A stretch of 64,000 nucleotides of DNA from Sulfuricystis multivorans (GCF_003966565.1 NZ_AP018718.1:806001-870000); one strand, 5' to 3'. Counted from the first letter of the stretch, positions 8,270 through 20,452 are shown. Translations and numbers: made by a program. The notes: generated by a model from the letters alone, not told the origin.

Positions 8270-8330
8270 GGAGCGAAAAATGGGTCAGGTATGCAAGAAT
8301 GCAAGCCGTTCGAAACTTCGGAAGCGCAGT

Positions 8331-8876
8331 ATGGCACAAGACCAAAACGCTCTCGTCTGGCTCGACATGGAGATGACCGGGCTCGATCCGGAACGCGATC
8401 GCATTCTCGAGCTGGCGATGGTGATCACCAATTCCCAGCTCGAGGTGATCGCCGAAAGCGCCGTCTGGGCAGTGCATCAGGACGATGCGGTGCTGGAGGC
8501 GATGGACGAGTGGAACAAGAAGACCCACGGCAAATCCGGACTGATCGAGCGGGTGCGGGCCTCGGTGCTCGCCGAGGCCGATGTCGAGGCACAGGCGCTC
8601 GATTTCCTGAAACGCTATGTGCCGGCGGGCAAGTCGCCGATCTGTGGTAATTCGATCTGCCAGGATCGGCGCTTCATGGCACGGTACATGCCGAAACTCG
8701 AGGCCTGGTTTCATTACCGCAACCTCGATGTCTCGACGCTCAAGGAGTTGTGTCGGCGCTGGGCTCCGGCGATCGCCAAGGGGGTCAAGAAAGGCGGCAA
8801 GCACGAGGCCTTGGCCGACATCTACGAGTCGATCGAAGAGCTCAAGTATTACCGGGCGAATCTGCTGAAAATCTGA
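8331..8876 (+). CDS. orn: oligoribonuclease
   Basis: A 181-residue DEDDh 3'-5' exonuclease that degrades 2-5-mer RNA and linear di-nucleotides such as pGpG. The motifs are [16 protein letters not shown] (first D and E), NSICQDRRF (Exo II Asp) and the terminal [11 protein letters not shown] (His and Asp of Exo III). ATG 8331 gives the usual family length; longer in-frame extensions overlap the divergent M48 gene and were discounted. It converges on a glycosyltransferase gene with only 3 bp between their stop codons. Confidence 0.96.
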   Translation: MAQDQNALVWLDMEMTGLDPERDRILELAMVITNSQLEVIAESAVWAVHQDDAVLEAMDEWNKKTHGKSGLIERVRASVLAEADVEAQALDFLKRYVPAGKSPICGNSICQDRRFMARYMPKLEAWFHYRNLDVSTLKELCRRWAPAIAKGVKKGGKHEALADIYESIEELKYYRANLLKI

Positions 8877-8879
8877 TCA

Positions 8880-10457
8880 CTAGCGGATACGCTGTTCGAG
8901 ATACCAGCGCTCCTTGCGATCGCCGGCACGATGGCCTTGCCAGACTTCCTGCCAGCCATTGGGTATCACCCGGTCGCGCTGGTCGACGACGAGCCGCAAA
9001 GAGCAGCGCCGGCCGGCGGCAGGATCGACGGTGCGGATGCCGGTGTAGTAATCGAGCACGGCGCGGTGGGCGTCGCCGAGACTGATTCGCTCGATGCAGT
9101 CGATGCTGGCGGGTAGCATAGCCTGCAGCGACTGAACCACCGGGCGGTAGGATTTGTAATGATCGAGCCAAGATGACCAGAGGCTCATGATCAGTGCCCA
9201 CATCAGCGTCAGACCGCTTGCCCAGCGCAGCGTGGGACGCCAGCTGGCGCGTCGCAATCCCCAGAACAGCAGCCAGAGGAGCGTCAGCAAGGCGGCGAAC
9301 CCCAGGGTGGCGTACGAATACTCGACGGTATGGCCTGGCGCGAGACGGGCGAAGTTGCGCGCGATCTTGGCTGGCCAGCCGAGTGCTTGGGCGCTGGCAC
9401 CGAGCCAGATCAGCACGGCGAAGAAGGTGAAGGTCAGCCAGCCGAACCAATCGAAGGCATTCGCCGCGCCGCGGCGCAGCCGGTCGGCGCCTGCCGCCGC
9501 GACGAGCAGCAGGGGTAGAAGCAGCGGCAACAGCGCGAGGCTGCGTGGCGGACCGGAAAGAAACCAGAGAAGCCCGAAGAATACACCGAGGAGAGGGATC
9601 GCCAGCTTGACCGGCTCACGGCGACTCACCCATAGACTCCAAAGCGCGAGCGGCCAGACCGGCCATGCCACCCAGCCCAGGTACTCCAAGTGTTGCGCAG
9701 CGGGCCAATTTCGCCCACGGGTGACTTCGGCGAGCTCGTTTTGCCACCACTGCGTCCAGAATTCCGGTGAGGAGTGCAGGAGCGCCCAGGGCCAAGCAGC
9801 AGCGAGCGGGACAGCGATCAGCAGCGCAAGCCCAAGCCCGATCCAGTCGCGGCGCAAAATCGGCGCTGGCAGAGCGGCAAGGGCGATTACCAGCCCCGCA
9901 AGGCCATGAGCGGGAAAGGTCAGACCCAAACCCAGGCCGATCAGGACGGCGCCACGCCGATCCCCTTGCAGACTCAGCCCGGCGCCCCACCAAGCCAAGG
10001 CGGCAAACGCCAGGCCGGCAATGCCTGGCTGCGCTTCGTGCAGCGGCAGGAGCAGACCCAGTGCGCCCAAGGCCAGCAGGACGGCGATCCGGCCATTGTC
10101 GCGGCCGTGAAAGCTCTGCGCGGCGCGGGAGAGCACGACGAGGAACAATGCGCCGAACAGCGTCGTCGCCAGCCGTGCGGCGACATGAAAGCCGAGCAGC
10201 CCACCAAGCAGTTTGCCCAGCAGGGCAGCCACCCAGTGATAGAGCGGTGCGGTATGCGGCCAGGGCTCGCCGGCGATCATTGGGGCGAGCCAATGGCCCT
10301 CTTTGACGAAACCCCAAATGATGCCGATGTGGATCGCATCCTCATGCTTCCACGGATCATGCTGAAGTCCCGTCAGCAGATAGAGCGCAGCCAGCACGAC
10401 GACGACCGCGAGCGGCAGGCGGGGCGAGAGCGGCTGGGTGGGAACGGTGAAATTCAT
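8880..10457 (-). CDS. ArnT/PMT-like membrane glycosyltransferase
   Basis: A 525-residue protein with about eleven to twelve hydrophobic segments. The early loop with KHEDAIHIGIIWGFVKEGHWLAPMIAG (parts: KHEDAIH; GHWLAPMIAG) resembles the acidic catalytic loop of GT39/GT83 (PMT/ArnT) enzymes, which use polyprenyl-phosphate sugars. A C-terminal soluble part has paired cysteines. The likely role is adding a sugar to a lipid or envelope acceptor in the periplasm; the substrate is unknown. It is a monocistronic minus-strand gene, ending back to back with orn. Confidence 0.75.
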   Translation of the reverse strand: MNFTVPTQPLSPRLPLAVVVVLAALYLLTGLQHDPWKHEDAIHIGIIWGFVKEGHWLAPMIAGEPWPHTAPLYHWVAALLGKLLGGLLGFHVAARLATTLFGALFLVVLSRAAQSFHGRDNGRIAVLLALGALGLLLPLHEAQPGIAGLAFAALAWWGAGLSLQGDRRGAVLIGLGLGLTFPAHGLAGLVIALAALPAPILRRDWIGLGLALLIAVPLAAAWPWALLHSSPEFWTQWWQNELAEVTRGRNWPAAQHLEYLGWVAWPVWPLALWSLWVSRREPVKLAIPLLGVFFGLLWFLSGPPRSLALLPLLLPLLLVAAAGADRLRRGAANAFDWFGWLTFTFFAVLIWLGASAQALGWPAKIARNFARLAPGHTVEYSYATLGFAALLTLLWLLFWGLRRASWRPTLRWASGLTLMWALIMSLWSSWLDHYKSYRPVVQSLQAMLPASIDCIERISLGDAHRAVLDYYTGIRTVDPAAGRRCSLRLVVDQRDRVIPNGWQEVWQGHRAGDRKERWYLEQRIR

Positions 10458-10469
10458 GATCCCAAACTA

Positions 10470-10500
10470 TGAAAAGCAAAGGGCAGCCGCGGCTGCCCTC
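10470..10500 (-). terminator. rho-independent terminator after rpmE
   Basis: AGGGCAGCC-GC-GGCTGCCCT at 10480-10499 forms a 9-bp stem. On the minus strand it is followed by a T-rich tail (TTGCTTTTC). It lies about 90 bp after the rpmE stop codon and upstream of the glycosyltransferase gene. Confidence 0.65.
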
Positions 10501-10589
10501 GAAAATATCGGGCAGGGACGACTGCCCTGGTCATGACGCCAACGCAGGAAGCCTGCCTTTGCCTGGGTGCGGCGTCAGGCAGCCGCGCG

Positions 10590-10805
10590 TCAGGAAGCCG
10601 CGCCGGCGCGCTTGTATTTCTGCTTGAAGCGTTCGACGCGGCCCGCAGTGTCGACGATCTTCTGCTTGCCGGTGTAGAACGGGTGGCAGGCCGAGCAGAC
10701 TTCGATGTGCAGTGGCTTGCCGACGGTCGAGCGCGTCTTGAAGCTGTTGCCGCAGCTGCAAGTCACCTCGATCTCGGTGTATTTCGGGTGGATGCCTTCT
10801 TTCAT
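10590..10805 (-). CDS. rpmE: 50S ribosomal protein bL31 (zinc-binding form)
   Basis: 71 residues, the usual bL31 size. The zinc ligands are present (CSCGNSF, then [13 protein letters not shown]), marking the C+ paralogue that stores zinc. The conserved end [16 protein letters not shown] is intact. It follows rho on the same strand with an 81-bp gap, a common order in proteobacteria, and is followed by a hairpin terminator. Confidence 0.96.
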   Translation of the reverse strand: MKEGIHPKYTEIEVTCSCGNSFKTRSTVGKPLHIEVCSACHPFYTGKQKIVDTAGRVERFKQKYKRAGAAS

Positions 10806-10886
10806 TTCACTGTCCTTTGTGCTGTCCGGTGGGGGCCGCAGAGTTTGCTGAAAAGCCGCGCATTATCCTCGAAACCGGACGGTAGA

Positions 10887-12149
<1,263 letters not shown>

Positions 12150-12282
12150 GGTTGTGCGTGAGCGCGGATGCGCTGGGCTCGGAAAAAACGACTGGGGTGT
12201 GGAAAGATGCGCCGGAGGAGGACCGGCTGCCCGGAATCGGTGAGCGCAGGCGCCGCGCGACTCCGGGCGGACAGTAACGGGA

Positions 12283-12609
12283 TCAGAGATTGCTGTCAAT
12301 GAAGGCGGTGAGCTGCGACTTCGAGAGCGCACCGACCTTGGTGGCCTCGACGTTGCCGTTCTTGAACAGGATCAGCGTCGGAATGCCGCGGATGCCATAT
12401 TCGCCCGGCGTCTTGGGGTTCTCGTCGATGTTCAGCTTGGCGACCTTGAGACGGCCGCTGTATTCCTTGGCCACTTCGTCGAGAATCGGCGCGATCATCT
12501 TGCACGGGCCGCACCATTCGGCCCAGTAATCGACCAGCACTGGAATCGGGGATTCCAGCACGTCGCTCTTGAAACTGGCGTCGGTGACGTAATGGATGTG
12601 CTCGCTCAT
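12283..12609 (-). CDS. trxA: thioredoxin 1
   Basis: 108 residues with the redox-active WCGPCK motif, the buried Asp and cis-Pro segment ([11 protein letters not shown]), and the usual length. It reduces cytoplasmic disulfides using NADPH through thioredoxin reductase. The gene lies upstream of rho (133 bp gap) and just after panC-panB-folK-pcnB on the same strand; whether it shares a transcript with either is not clear. Confidence 0.97.
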   Translation of the reverse strand: MSEHIHYVTDASFKSDVLESPIPVLVDYWAEWCGPCKMIAPILDEVAKEYSGRLKVAKLNIDENPKTPGEYGIRGIPTLILFKNGNVEATKVGALSKSQLTAFIDSNL

Positions 12610-12646
12610 GGCAATGCCTCGAGATGGAGTATGGAAAGGAGGGGGA

Positions 12647-14303
<1,657 letters not shown>

Positions 14304-14348
14304 GGCGTCGTTTGCTGCTGAAGGCTATCAAGCATACACCGCCTTGGC

Positions 14349-14831
14349 TTACGAAAGCCTTTCGATGCGCTGGTCGGCAACCTGCGGCAACAAGGCGGCA
14401 AGCGGGCCGCGGCCTGGAATGACCAGATCGGGTGCGATTTCGGCAAGCGGCGCCAAGACGAAGGCGCGTTCGGCCATGCGCGGATGGGGCAGGGTCAGTT
14501 CGGGCAGGTCGAGCACCGCTTCACCGCACAACAACAGATCGAGATCGAGCGTGCGCGGGGCGTTTTTGACGCTGCGCACACGGCCGAAGGCGGCCTCGAT
14601 GGCGAGCAGGCGGGTGAGCAGGTCGGCGGGAGCGAGTCCGGTTTCGAGCTTGACGACGGCGTTGATGAAGTCCGGCTGATGTTTGAGTCCGATCGGCGCG
14701 GTGCGATAGAGCGAGGAACCGGCAATGAAGCGGGCATCGGCCATCTCCTGCAAGGCGGTGATCGCGGCGCGCACGGTGGTCAGCGGATCGCCGAGGTTTG
14801 CGCCGAGCGCGATATAGGCGAAGGCCGTCAT
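14349..14831 (-). CDS. folK: 2-amino-4-hydroxy-6-hydroxymethyldihydropteridine pyrophosphokinase
   Basis: A 160-residue HPPK of folate synthesis, transferring pyrophosphate from ATP to the pterin. Conserved elements are ALGANLGDPLTTV, SSLYRTAPIG, FINAVVKLET, RTLDLDLLL (metal-binding Asp pair) and LTLPHPRMAERAFVLAPL. It starts 7 bp after the pcnB stop codon, in the conserved pcnB-folK-panB-panC order. Confidence 0.96.
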   Translation of the reverse strand: MTAFAYIALGANLGDPLTTVRAAITALQEMADARFIAGSSLYRTAPIGLKHQPDFINAVVKLETGLAPADLLTRLLAIEAAFGRVRSVKNAPRTLDLDLLLCGEAVLDLPELTLPHPRMAERAFVLAPLAEIAPDLVIPGRGPLAALLPQVADQRIERLS

Positions 14832-14838
14832 GGCATGC

Positions 14839-16194
14839 TCACTCGTTCAAACTCGGCGCTGGTGAAACGGCACTGGCTGGGCATTCGGCGGGCTTTTTGG
14901 CGCGCCGGCGGCGGCGCTTCTTGGTGCCGGCGGTCTCGGGTTTCAGCATCGCTTCGCGGGTGGCATGGTCGGCCTCGGCAAAGCGCGCCCACCAATCGAC
15001 GATTTCTTCGGGCAGCTCGCCGCTTTCCGCTCGCAGACGCAAAAAATCCCAGGCGGCACGGAAGCGCGGTTGCTCGATGAGGCGCAGCGGCGCACGGCCG
15101 CCGCGCTTTTCGAAGCGCGGCTGCAAGAGCCAGATTTCCTTGATGTCGCCGATGATGCGGCGGGTGATGGCAAGTTTTTCGCCTTGAGTGTCGAGCACTT
15201 CGTCCATCGCCGCGTGCAAGGCCGGCACCGGAAGCTCACCCTGGTTCTTGCGCGCTTCCCAGTTGGCGAGCACCTCGTGCCACAGCAACGTGGCGAACAG
15301 AAAGCCCGGCGAGGTGCGTTTGCCTTCGCGCACCCGCCGATCGGTGTCGGCAAGCGCCAGCATGACGAATTTTTCGCCCAACGGTTGTTCGAGGATCACA
15401 TCGAGCAGCGGCAGCAGACCGTGGTGCAGACCTTCTTCGCGCAGGCGTTTTACGCATTCGACGGCATGGCCGGAAAACAAGAGCTTCAACATCTCGTCGA
15501 ACAGACGCGCGGCCGGCACGTTCTCGATCAGTTCGGCCATCTCGCGGATCGGCGCCTCGACGGTCGGGTCCATGCGCAAATCGAGCTTTGCGGACAGGCG
15601 TACCGCGCGCAGCATGCGCACCGGGTCTTCGCGGTAGCGGGCACGCGGGTCCCCGATCATGCGCAGGGTCTTGTGCTGCAGATCGCGCACGCCGTGGTGG
15701 TAATCGAAGACCTGTTGCGTGGCCGGATCGTAGTAGAGCGCATTGATCGTGAAATCGCGGCGCGCGGCGTCCTCCTCCATCGTGCCCCAGACGTTGTCGC
15801 GCAGCACGCGGCCGTGCTCGTCTTTCAGCGTGTTTTCGTCGTGGGCGGCGCGGAATGTCGACACCTCGATGGTTTCCTGACCGAACATCACATGCACGAT
15901 CTGGAAACGCCGGCCGATGATGCGCGCGCGGCGGAAGAGATTGCGCACCTGCTCGGGCGTGGCGTCAGTGGCGACGTCGAAATCCTTAGGATCGATGCCG
16001 GCGATCAGATCCCGTACCGCGCCGCCGACGACATAGGCCTTGAAGCCGGCCTGCTGCAGGGTATCAACGGTGCGGCGCGCAGCCGCCGACACTTGTTCAG
16101 GACGGATGCCGTGCTGCTCGGGGCCGATGATCTCGACCGGGCGCGGGGTGGGTTCGCCGCGCCTGAAGACGCGGCGCAGGAGCTTGCGGATCAT
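14839..16194 (-). CDS. pcnB: poly(A) polymerase I
   Basis: A 451-residue nucleotidyltransferase that adds A-tails to RNA 3' ends and promotes decay. The catalytic core is AYVVGGAVRDLI-GIDPKDFDVATDA (two carboxylates of DFD), then GRRFQIVHVMFG and RRDFTINALYYD, where RRDFTIN is the polymerase/CCA family motif. The arginine-rich N-terminus and basic C-terminus (KKRRRRRAKKP) suit RNA binding. The last codons (ASAVSPAPSLNE) are encoded by a degenerate half-copy of the REP-like repeat found elsewhere in the window, so the C-terminal end may have been replaced by it. Confidence 0.95.
   Translation of the reverse strand: MIRKLLRRVFRRGEPTPRPVEIIGPEQHGIRPEQVSAAARRTVDTLQQAGFKAYVVGGAVRDLIAGIDPKDFDVATDATPEQVRNLFRRARIIGRRFQIVHVMFGQETIEVSTFRAAHDENTLKDEHGRVLRDNVWGTMEEDAARRDFTINALYYDPATQQVFDYHHGVRDLQHKTLRMIGDPRARYREDPVRMLRAVRLSAKLDLRMDPTVEAPIREMAELIENVPAARLFDEMLKLLFSGHAVECVKRLREEGLHHGLLPLLDVILEQPLGEKFVMLALADTDRRVREGKRTSPGFLFATLLWHEVLANWEARKNQGELPVPALHAAMDEVLDTQGEKLAITRRIIGDIKEIWLLQPRFEKRGGRAPLRLIEQPRFRAAWDFLRLRAESGELPEEIVDWWARFAEADHATREAMLKPETAGTKKRRRRRAKKPAECPASAVSPAPSLNE
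14850..14872. repeat. REP-like half-unit, pcnB 3' end
   Basis: AACTCGGCGCTGGTGAAACGGC, a degenerate arm of the family (consensus TCGGCGCTGGCGGGACGGC on this strand). It codes for the last residues of PcnB. Confidence 0.5.
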
Positions 16195-16221
16195 TGCCGG
16201 GCGTATGGGTTCATGAGGCGA

Positions 16222-16608
16222 TCAGACCGGAATTACCATGTCGCCATAGCGCGCGATGTCGCGATCGCGGCTGAGCAAACGCATCGGTTCCGTGATGGCT
16301 TGCGCGATCAAGAGACGATCGAAAGGATCGCCATGCAAGCCGGGCAAATGCTCGATGGCCTCGGTGTGACGCCAGCCGACCGGCAGCTCGCGATAGCCTG
16401 CTTGCGCACACAGCTCAGCAGCGCGCGCGCCGGAAATCGGCATGTCGCCGCGGCCCAGGGCATGCTTGATCGCAATCTCCCAGATCGTGACGCTGCTGAC
16501 ATGGATCTCATTGGCCGGATCGCGGATCAGTGCTTCGGCGCGCGTGCCCAGGCACGGCGAGCCGACCAAGGCCCACAGCACGATCTGGGTATCGAGCAGC
16601 AGTCTCAC
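16222..16608 (-). CDS. PIN-domain toxin (VapC-like)
   Basis: 128 residues with the PIN-nuclease acidic residues: LLLDTQIVLWAL (Asp), EIAIKHALGRG (Glu), GDPFDRLLIAQA (Asp) and the end SRDRDIARYGDMVI. It probably cleaves RNA (often initiator tRNA) when freed from its antitoxin. The start overlaps the upstream antitoxin stop by 4 bp, the usual coupling in such pairs. It is downstream of a MITE-like insertion that lies 18 bp before the antitoxin start. Confidence 0.9.
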   Translation of the reverse strand: MRLLLDTQIVLWALVGSPCLGTRAEALIRDPANEIHVSSVTIWEIAIKHALGRGDMPISGARAAELCAQAGYRELPVGWRHTEAIEHLPGLHGDPFDRLLIAQAITEPMRLLSRDRDIARYGDMVIPV

Positions 16609-16850
16609 GTGCCGGCCCGCTCGGAAAACAATGCCGCGATTTCTGCATTTGCAGCGTCGATGTCGTCCGGCACTTCGAATTCACCCCGCGCGATGCCGAT
16701 GCGTCGGCTCGTGTCGTTCTGGATCGGCAGCATGCGCGCAACCGGCTTGCCATTGCGGCAAATGATGATCTCGGTCTGTGCGCCGGTGGCGATCTGGTCG
16801 ACAAGGCGCGACAGGTGGGTTTTGGCATCGAAGAGGCTGACGATTTGCAT
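16605..16850 (-). CDS. Phd/YefM-type antitoxin
   Basis: 81 residues beginning MQIVSLFDAKTHLSRLVDQI, the Phd/YefM DNA-binding and dimerisation fold, with IIICRNGKPVARMLPI typical of the family. The C-terminal part is acidic and likely wraps the PIN toxin. ATG 16850 is the family-typical start. Only 18 bp separate it from the end of the insertion element at 16869-17070, so its native promoter or operator has probably been displaced and transcription may start within the element. Confidence 0.88.
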   Translation of the reverse strand: MQIVSLFDAKTHLSRLVDQIATGAQTEIIICRNGKPVARMLPIQNDTSRRIGIARGEFEVPDDIDAANAEIAALFSERAGT

Positions 16851-16868
16851 AGAGTATTCTTTCGTAAA

Positions 16869-17070
16869 CCCAGATTGTCCATTAGGGCGCGAGGCGATTT
16901 CGAGGCGAGGGCGAGGCGATTTGCGACCGCGCGACGAGCCAATAACGGTGTCTGGCGATACGCGCGGGCGCGAAGGGCCCGCCCGCAGATGATGCGCGCC
17001 CGCGCAGTCCAGCATGGCAAGGTTTGCTCACGCTCATCCGATGACAGGACGGTCTAATGGACAATCTGGG
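16869..17070. mobile_element. MITE-like element A (202 bp, 17-bp TIRs, 5-bp TSD)
   Basis: Perfect 17-bp terminal inverted repeats CCCAGATTGTCCATTAG (16869-16885) and CTAATGGACAATCTGGG (17054-17070). Both ends are flanked by the direct repeat GTAAA (16864-16868 and 17071-17075), a 5-bp target-site duplication. The interior is GC-rich with no convincing reading frame, so the element is non-autonomous. It is inserted just before the antitoxin gene of the PIN toxin pair. Confidence 0.85.
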
Positions 17071-17089
17071 GTAAAGACCAGACTAGTTT

Positions 17090-17205
17090 AGCAGGCCGTT
17101 GTAAAGCGTTGTAAAGCGTTGTAAAGCGTTGTAAAGCGTTGTAAAGCGTTGTAAAGCGGTGAGCATTCTTCGGCGTTGCGCGGTGGCGGGCTCCCTCGCC
17201 CCTAT
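17090..17205. repeat. degenerate copy of the GTTGAAAAAC-ended repeat with a 10-bp tandem array
   Basis: TTAGCAGGCCGTTG at 17088-17101 matches the end of the repeats at 41461 and 45457. The segment from 17159 (GGTGAGCATTCTTCGGCGTTGCG and following CTCCCTCGCC) matches their interior. In between, the unit GTAAAGCGTT occurs five times and a variant sixth time (17101-17160). The right end of the element is missing near the stop of the HAD gene. Confidence 0.75.
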
Positions 17206-17215
17206 TAACAAGCGC

Positions 17216-17878
17216 TCAGCGCAGGCTCAGGATCGGCCAGCCGCGGTGGGCGGCATGGGCGCGCAGCGTGTCGTCGGGGTCGACTGCGACCGGATGGGTC
17301 ACGCGCTCCAGCAAAGGCAGGTCGTTGTGGGAGTCGCTGTAAAAGGTGCTGCGCTCGAAAGCGCCCCACCACAGGCCCATTGCTTCGAGCCAGAGATTCA
17401 GGCGCTCGACTTTGCCTTCCTTGAAGGCGGGGATGCCGCGCGGTGCGCCGGTGAAGTGCCCGTCCGCGCAGGCCGGCACGGTGGCGACGAGGTGCGGGAT
17501 GCCGAATTCGCGGCAGATCGGGCCGGTGACGAAACTGTTGGTCGCAGTGACCATCACGCACAGATCCCCGTCGTCCAGATGGCGTTTGACGAGCCGTCGC
17601 GCGCTATCGCCGATCAGCGGCTGGATGCGTGTGTCCATGAACTCGCGATGCCAGGCGTCGAGCTGACGGCGATCGTGGCGTGATAGCGGCGCGAGCTGGA
17701 ATTTCAGGAAGGCGTGGATGTCGAGGGTGCCAGCCTTGTAGTCCTCGTAGAAGGCCTGATTCTTCGCCTCATGCACTTCGCGGTCGAGCACGCCCTTCGA
17801 AATCAGGAACTGCGCCCATTCGAAGTCGGAGTCGCCGGAAAGCAGGGTGTTGTCGAGATCAAATAGGGCGAGATTCAT
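17216..17878 (-). CDS. HAD-superfamily hydrolase, subfamily IB (SerB-like phosphatase)
   Basis: A 220-residue HAD phosphatase. Motif I is FDLDNTLL, motif II is MVTATNSF, and motif III is the Lys of FKEGKVERL with FYSDSHNDLPLLE. The cap is small (C1 type). It resembles the HAD-IB proteins encoded next to hda in many betaproteobacteria. Its first 20 bp overlap the end of hda, so the two are probably co-translated. The substrate is not predictable; phosphoserine and histidinol-phosphate phosphatases are related. Confidence 0.88.
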   Translation of the reverse strand: MNLALFDLDNTLLSGDSDFEWAQFLISKGVLDREVHEAKNQAFYEDYKAGTLDIHAFLKFQLAPLSRHDRRQLDAWHREFMDTRIQPLIGDSARRLVKRHLDDGDLCVMVTATNSFVTGPICREFGIPHLVATVPACADGHFTGAPRGIPAFKEGKVERLNLWLEAMGLWWGAFERSTFYSDSHNDLPLLERVTHPVAVDPDDTLRAHAAHRGWPILSLR

Positions 17879-18560
17879 CGTCTTCTGGAACGAGGGTGAG
17901 TTGGATGGCTTGCTTGAGTAGCGGCAGGGTGGCCTGCTGCTTGCGTTCGAGCGTGGTGCGATCGAGGTGGTCGAGCACGGCCATCAGGGAGGGAAGATCG
18001 CGCCGGCCATGCGCGAGCAGGTACCGGACGAGACCGTCATCGACCTTGAGGCCACGCTCGAGCGCATGGCGGCGCAGGGCAGCGGCCTTCTCCTCGTCGT
18101 TGAGCGTCTTGACCGCATAGATCAGCGTCTGGCCGATGCGGGTGCGCAAGTCCTCGCGCAGCTCGAGCTTCGTCGGCGGCTTGCCGCCAGCCAACAGCAG
18201 CCCGAGACCGATCAGCCGCGCGGTGTTGAAGATGCGGAACAGCGCCACTTGTGCGTCTGCATCGAGGGCATCGACGTCGTCGACGATCAACAGGCCGCCC
18301 GGCGGCGCGTGGAAATCGGCGCTGGCGGAACGGCACCCCGACAGCAACAACACCGGCCGTCGCCGCAGGGCGCCTCCAGCCGTCGCGCTCAACAGATGGC
18401 TCTTGCCGCAGCCTTTCGCGCCCCACAGGTAAATCGCATCGAAGCAGCCTGGTTCGGCGAGCAGACGCAGCCGCGCCAGCAGCTCGGCATTTTCGCCGAC
18501 GATGAAATTGTCGAAGGAAGGCGGCTGATTGGGCCGCAGATCGAGCAGCAGTTGGGTCAA
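17859..18560 (-). CDS. hda: DnaA regulatory inactivator Hda
   Basis: A 233-residue AAA+ protein related to DnaA domain III that, bound to the sliding clamp, stimulates ATP hydrolysis by DnaA after initiation. The N-terminus QLLLDLRP is a clamp-binding motif. Walker A is GAKGCGKSH, Walker [11 protein letters not shown], and a sensor 2-like end follows. Between the two Walker motifs the segment [13 protein letters not shown] is encoded by a half-copy of the window's REP-like repeat (18312-18336). The gene is divergent from purM and overlaps the HAD gene. Confidence 0.92.
   Translation of the reverse strand: MTQLLLDLRPNQPPSFDNFIVGENAELLARLRLLAEPGCFDAIYLWGAKGCGKSHLLSATAGGALRRRPVLLLSGCRSASADFHAPPGGLLIVDDVDALDADAQVALFRIFNTARLIGLGLLLAGGKPPTKLELREDLRTRIGQTLIYAVKTLNDEEKAAALRRHALERGLKVDDGLVRYLLAHGRRDLPSLMAVLDHLDRTTLERKQQATLPLLKQAIQLTLVPEDDESRPI
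18312..18336. repeat. REP-like half-unit inside hda
   Basis: ATCGGCGCTGGCGGAACGGC within 18312-18336, one mismatch from the consensus arm. It codes for CRSASADF between the Walker motifs of Hda. Confidence 0.7.
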
Positions 18561-18670
18561 GGCAGCGTGGGCAATGGAACGTTTCCGGTAGAATCCGCGC
18601 GCAACTTCTTTGCGGCAATGCGAATTATCGCCGCAAATCCTCCCGTTTCGTTCTCAGCCGGCCTTCGACC

Positions 18671-19708
18671 ATGAATTCCTCTTCCCCCTTGACCTATCGC
18701 GACGCGGGTGTCGATATCGATGCCGGCGACGCGCTGGTGGAACGCATCAAGCCGCTTGCCAAGCGCACACTGCGTCCCGAGGTGCTCGGCGGCATCGGCG
18801 GCTTCGGTGCGCTGTGCGATCTGCCGAAGAAGTATCGCGAGCCGGTGCTGGTCTCGGGCACGGACGGCGTCGGCACGAAGCTCAAGCTCGCCTTCCAGCT
18901 CAACCGCCACGACACCGTGGGGCAGGATCTGGTCGCGATGAGCGTCAATGACATCCTCGTGCAAGGGGCGGAGCCTTTGTTTTTTCTCGACTACTTCGCC
19001 TGCGGCAGGCTCGACGTCGGCACCGCGGCATGGGTGATCGGAGGCATCGCGAAAGGCTGTGAGCTCGCCGGCTGTGCGCTGATCGGCGGCGAGACGGCCG
19101 AGATGCCCGACATGTATCCCCCCGGCGAATACGATCTGGCCGGCTTCGCCGTCGGCGTCGTCGAGAAAGCGAAGATCATCGATGGCCGCTCGATCGTGCC
19201 TGGCGACGTCGTGCTGGGCCTGGCTTCGTCCGGGGCGCATTCGAACGGCTATTCGCTGATCCGCCGCATCGTCGAGCGCGCGCAGCCGGACATGGCGGCC
19301 GATTTCCACGGCCGGCCGTTCGCCGATGCGCTCATCGCCCCGACGCGCATCTATGTGAAGTCTCTGCTCGCCTTGATGGAGCGGCTCACGGTGAAGGGCA
19401 TGGCGCATATCACCGGCGGCGGCATCACCGGCAACGTGCCGCGCGTCCTGCCGGAGAACGTGACGGCCGTCATCGAAAGAACGGCATGGCCGCTGCCGCC
19501 ACTGTTTGAGTGGCTGCAGCGCGAAGGCAATGTCGCCGACGACGAGATGCATCGCGTCTTCAACTGCGGCATCGGCATGGTGGTGATCGTCGCCGCCGAG
19601 GATGCCGAGCCGGCCGCGGAATTCCTCATTGCCGCCGGCGAGACCGTTTATCGGCTGGGCCGTATCGAAGCGCGCCGGCCGGGGCAGGCGCAGACGCTGA
19701 TCATCTGA
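18671..19708 (+). CDS. purM: phosphoribosylformylglycinamidine cyclo-ligase (AIR synthetase)
   Basis: A 345-residue PurM. It starts [22 protein letters not shown] and carries [10 protein letters not shown], the ATP-binding [72 protein letters not shown] and [16 protein letters not shown], all family hallmarks (each quoted in part only). It catalyses the fifth step of purine synthesis, closing the imidazole ring. It is divergent from hda and ends 1 bp before the stop codon of the convergent PilZ gene. Confidence 0.98.
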   Translation: MNSSSPLTYRDAGVDIDAGDALVERIKPLAKRTLRPEVLGGIGGFGALCDLPKKYREPVLVSGTDGVGTKLKLAFQLNRHDTVGQDLVAMSVNDILVQGAEPLFFLDYFACGRLDVGTAAWVIGGIAKGCELAGCALIGGETAEMPDMYPPGEYDLAGFAVGVVEKAKIIDGRSIVPGDVVLGLASSGAHSNGYSLIRRIVERAQPDMAADFHGRPFADALIAPTRIYVKSLLALMERLTVKGMAHITGGGITGNVPRVLPENVTAVIERTAWPLPPLFEWLQREGNVADDEMHRVFNCGIGMVVIVAAEDAEPAAEFLIAAGETVYRLGRIEARRPGQAQTLII

Positions 19709-20452
19709 TCAGCTGCCGCCGAGCCGGGCGCGTTCCTCGCGCTGCTCCTCGGTGATGAAGTGCTGGAGCAGATGTTCGTCCTGACGGGGCAGATCGACGA
19801 AACGGCAGCCGATACGCCCCACCACCTTGTTGCCGCGTTCGAGCGGTCCGACGTTGCGCACTTCCAGATTCACGACGAGCCGCTGGCCGTCGCGGAATTC
19901 GATCAAGGCGCCCGGCAGCATCTGGCCGACTTCGAAGGGTGGGTGCGGATCGGGCATTTCCATCGCCAGCCCGCCGACGCTGATGTCGATCACGGGCAGT
20001 TGCAGCGGCGTCTGACCCTCCGGTGCAGGCAGCGTGCAAGTCGGGCGTCGGGTGATCGGCAGCACAAGGCGGAAGAACTCGCGCCGCTGCAGGCGGGTAT
20101 AGCGCTGCGGCAACTGGGTGACGAAGGCGCGCCGGCCCTGAAAGACGGTCTCATGAACCGCGCCAGTCATGAACTGGTTTTTCACTCCATGCGGCGCGCA
20201 GACGAAAAAGTTGCGCTCGCTCTTGAGTAGTTTCTGGTTGGTTTCTTCGCTGCCGCCCCAGTCGAAGATCAGCCGGTCGTGGTCCTCATCCACCGCGAGC
20301 AGCACGGTGAGGAACATGTCCTTGCCCTCGTTGAACACGACGCTGACCCGTTCCCCGTCCATGATCAGCTGATGCAGATAGAAGAGGATTTCGCGACGAT
20401 GGTTCGTGCTGTATCTTTCGAGCTCTTCGGCCGGAATGGACTGAACGGTCAT
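19709..20452 (-). CDS. YcgR-family PilZ c-di-GMP effector
   Basis: 247 residues: an N-terminal YcgR domain (about 10-120) and a C-terminal PilZ domain (about 122-240). The c-di-GMP motifs are visible as [11 protein letters not shown] (RxxxR) and [10 protein letters not shown] (D/NxSxxG). Such proteins slow flagellar motors or affect other surface behaviour when c-di-GMP is high. No flagellar genes lie in the window. Its start overlaps the end of miaA by 4 bp. Confidence 0.88.
   Translation of the reverse strand: MTVQSIPAEELERYSTNHRREILFYLHQLIMDGERVSVVFNEGKDMFLTVLLAVDEDHDRLIFDWGGSEETNQKLLKSERNFFVCAPHGVKNQFMTGAVHETVFQGRRAFVTQLPQRYTRLQRREFFRLVLPITRRPTCTLPAPEGQTPLQLPVIDISVGGLAMEMPDPHPPFEVGQMLPGALIEFRDGQRLVVNLEVRNVGPLERGNKVVGRIGCRFVDLPRQDEHLLQHFITEEQREERARLGGS

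Noticed and set aside
14965-16992. Very long open frame (675 codons) on the plus strand opposite pcnB and the toxin-antitoxin genes
   Set aside because: It is antisense to well-supported genes and follows from the high GC content at third codon positions. No known motif or ribosome site.
17101-17160. CRISPR array
   Set aside because: The 10-bp units are directly joined with no spacers and no cas genes lie nearby.
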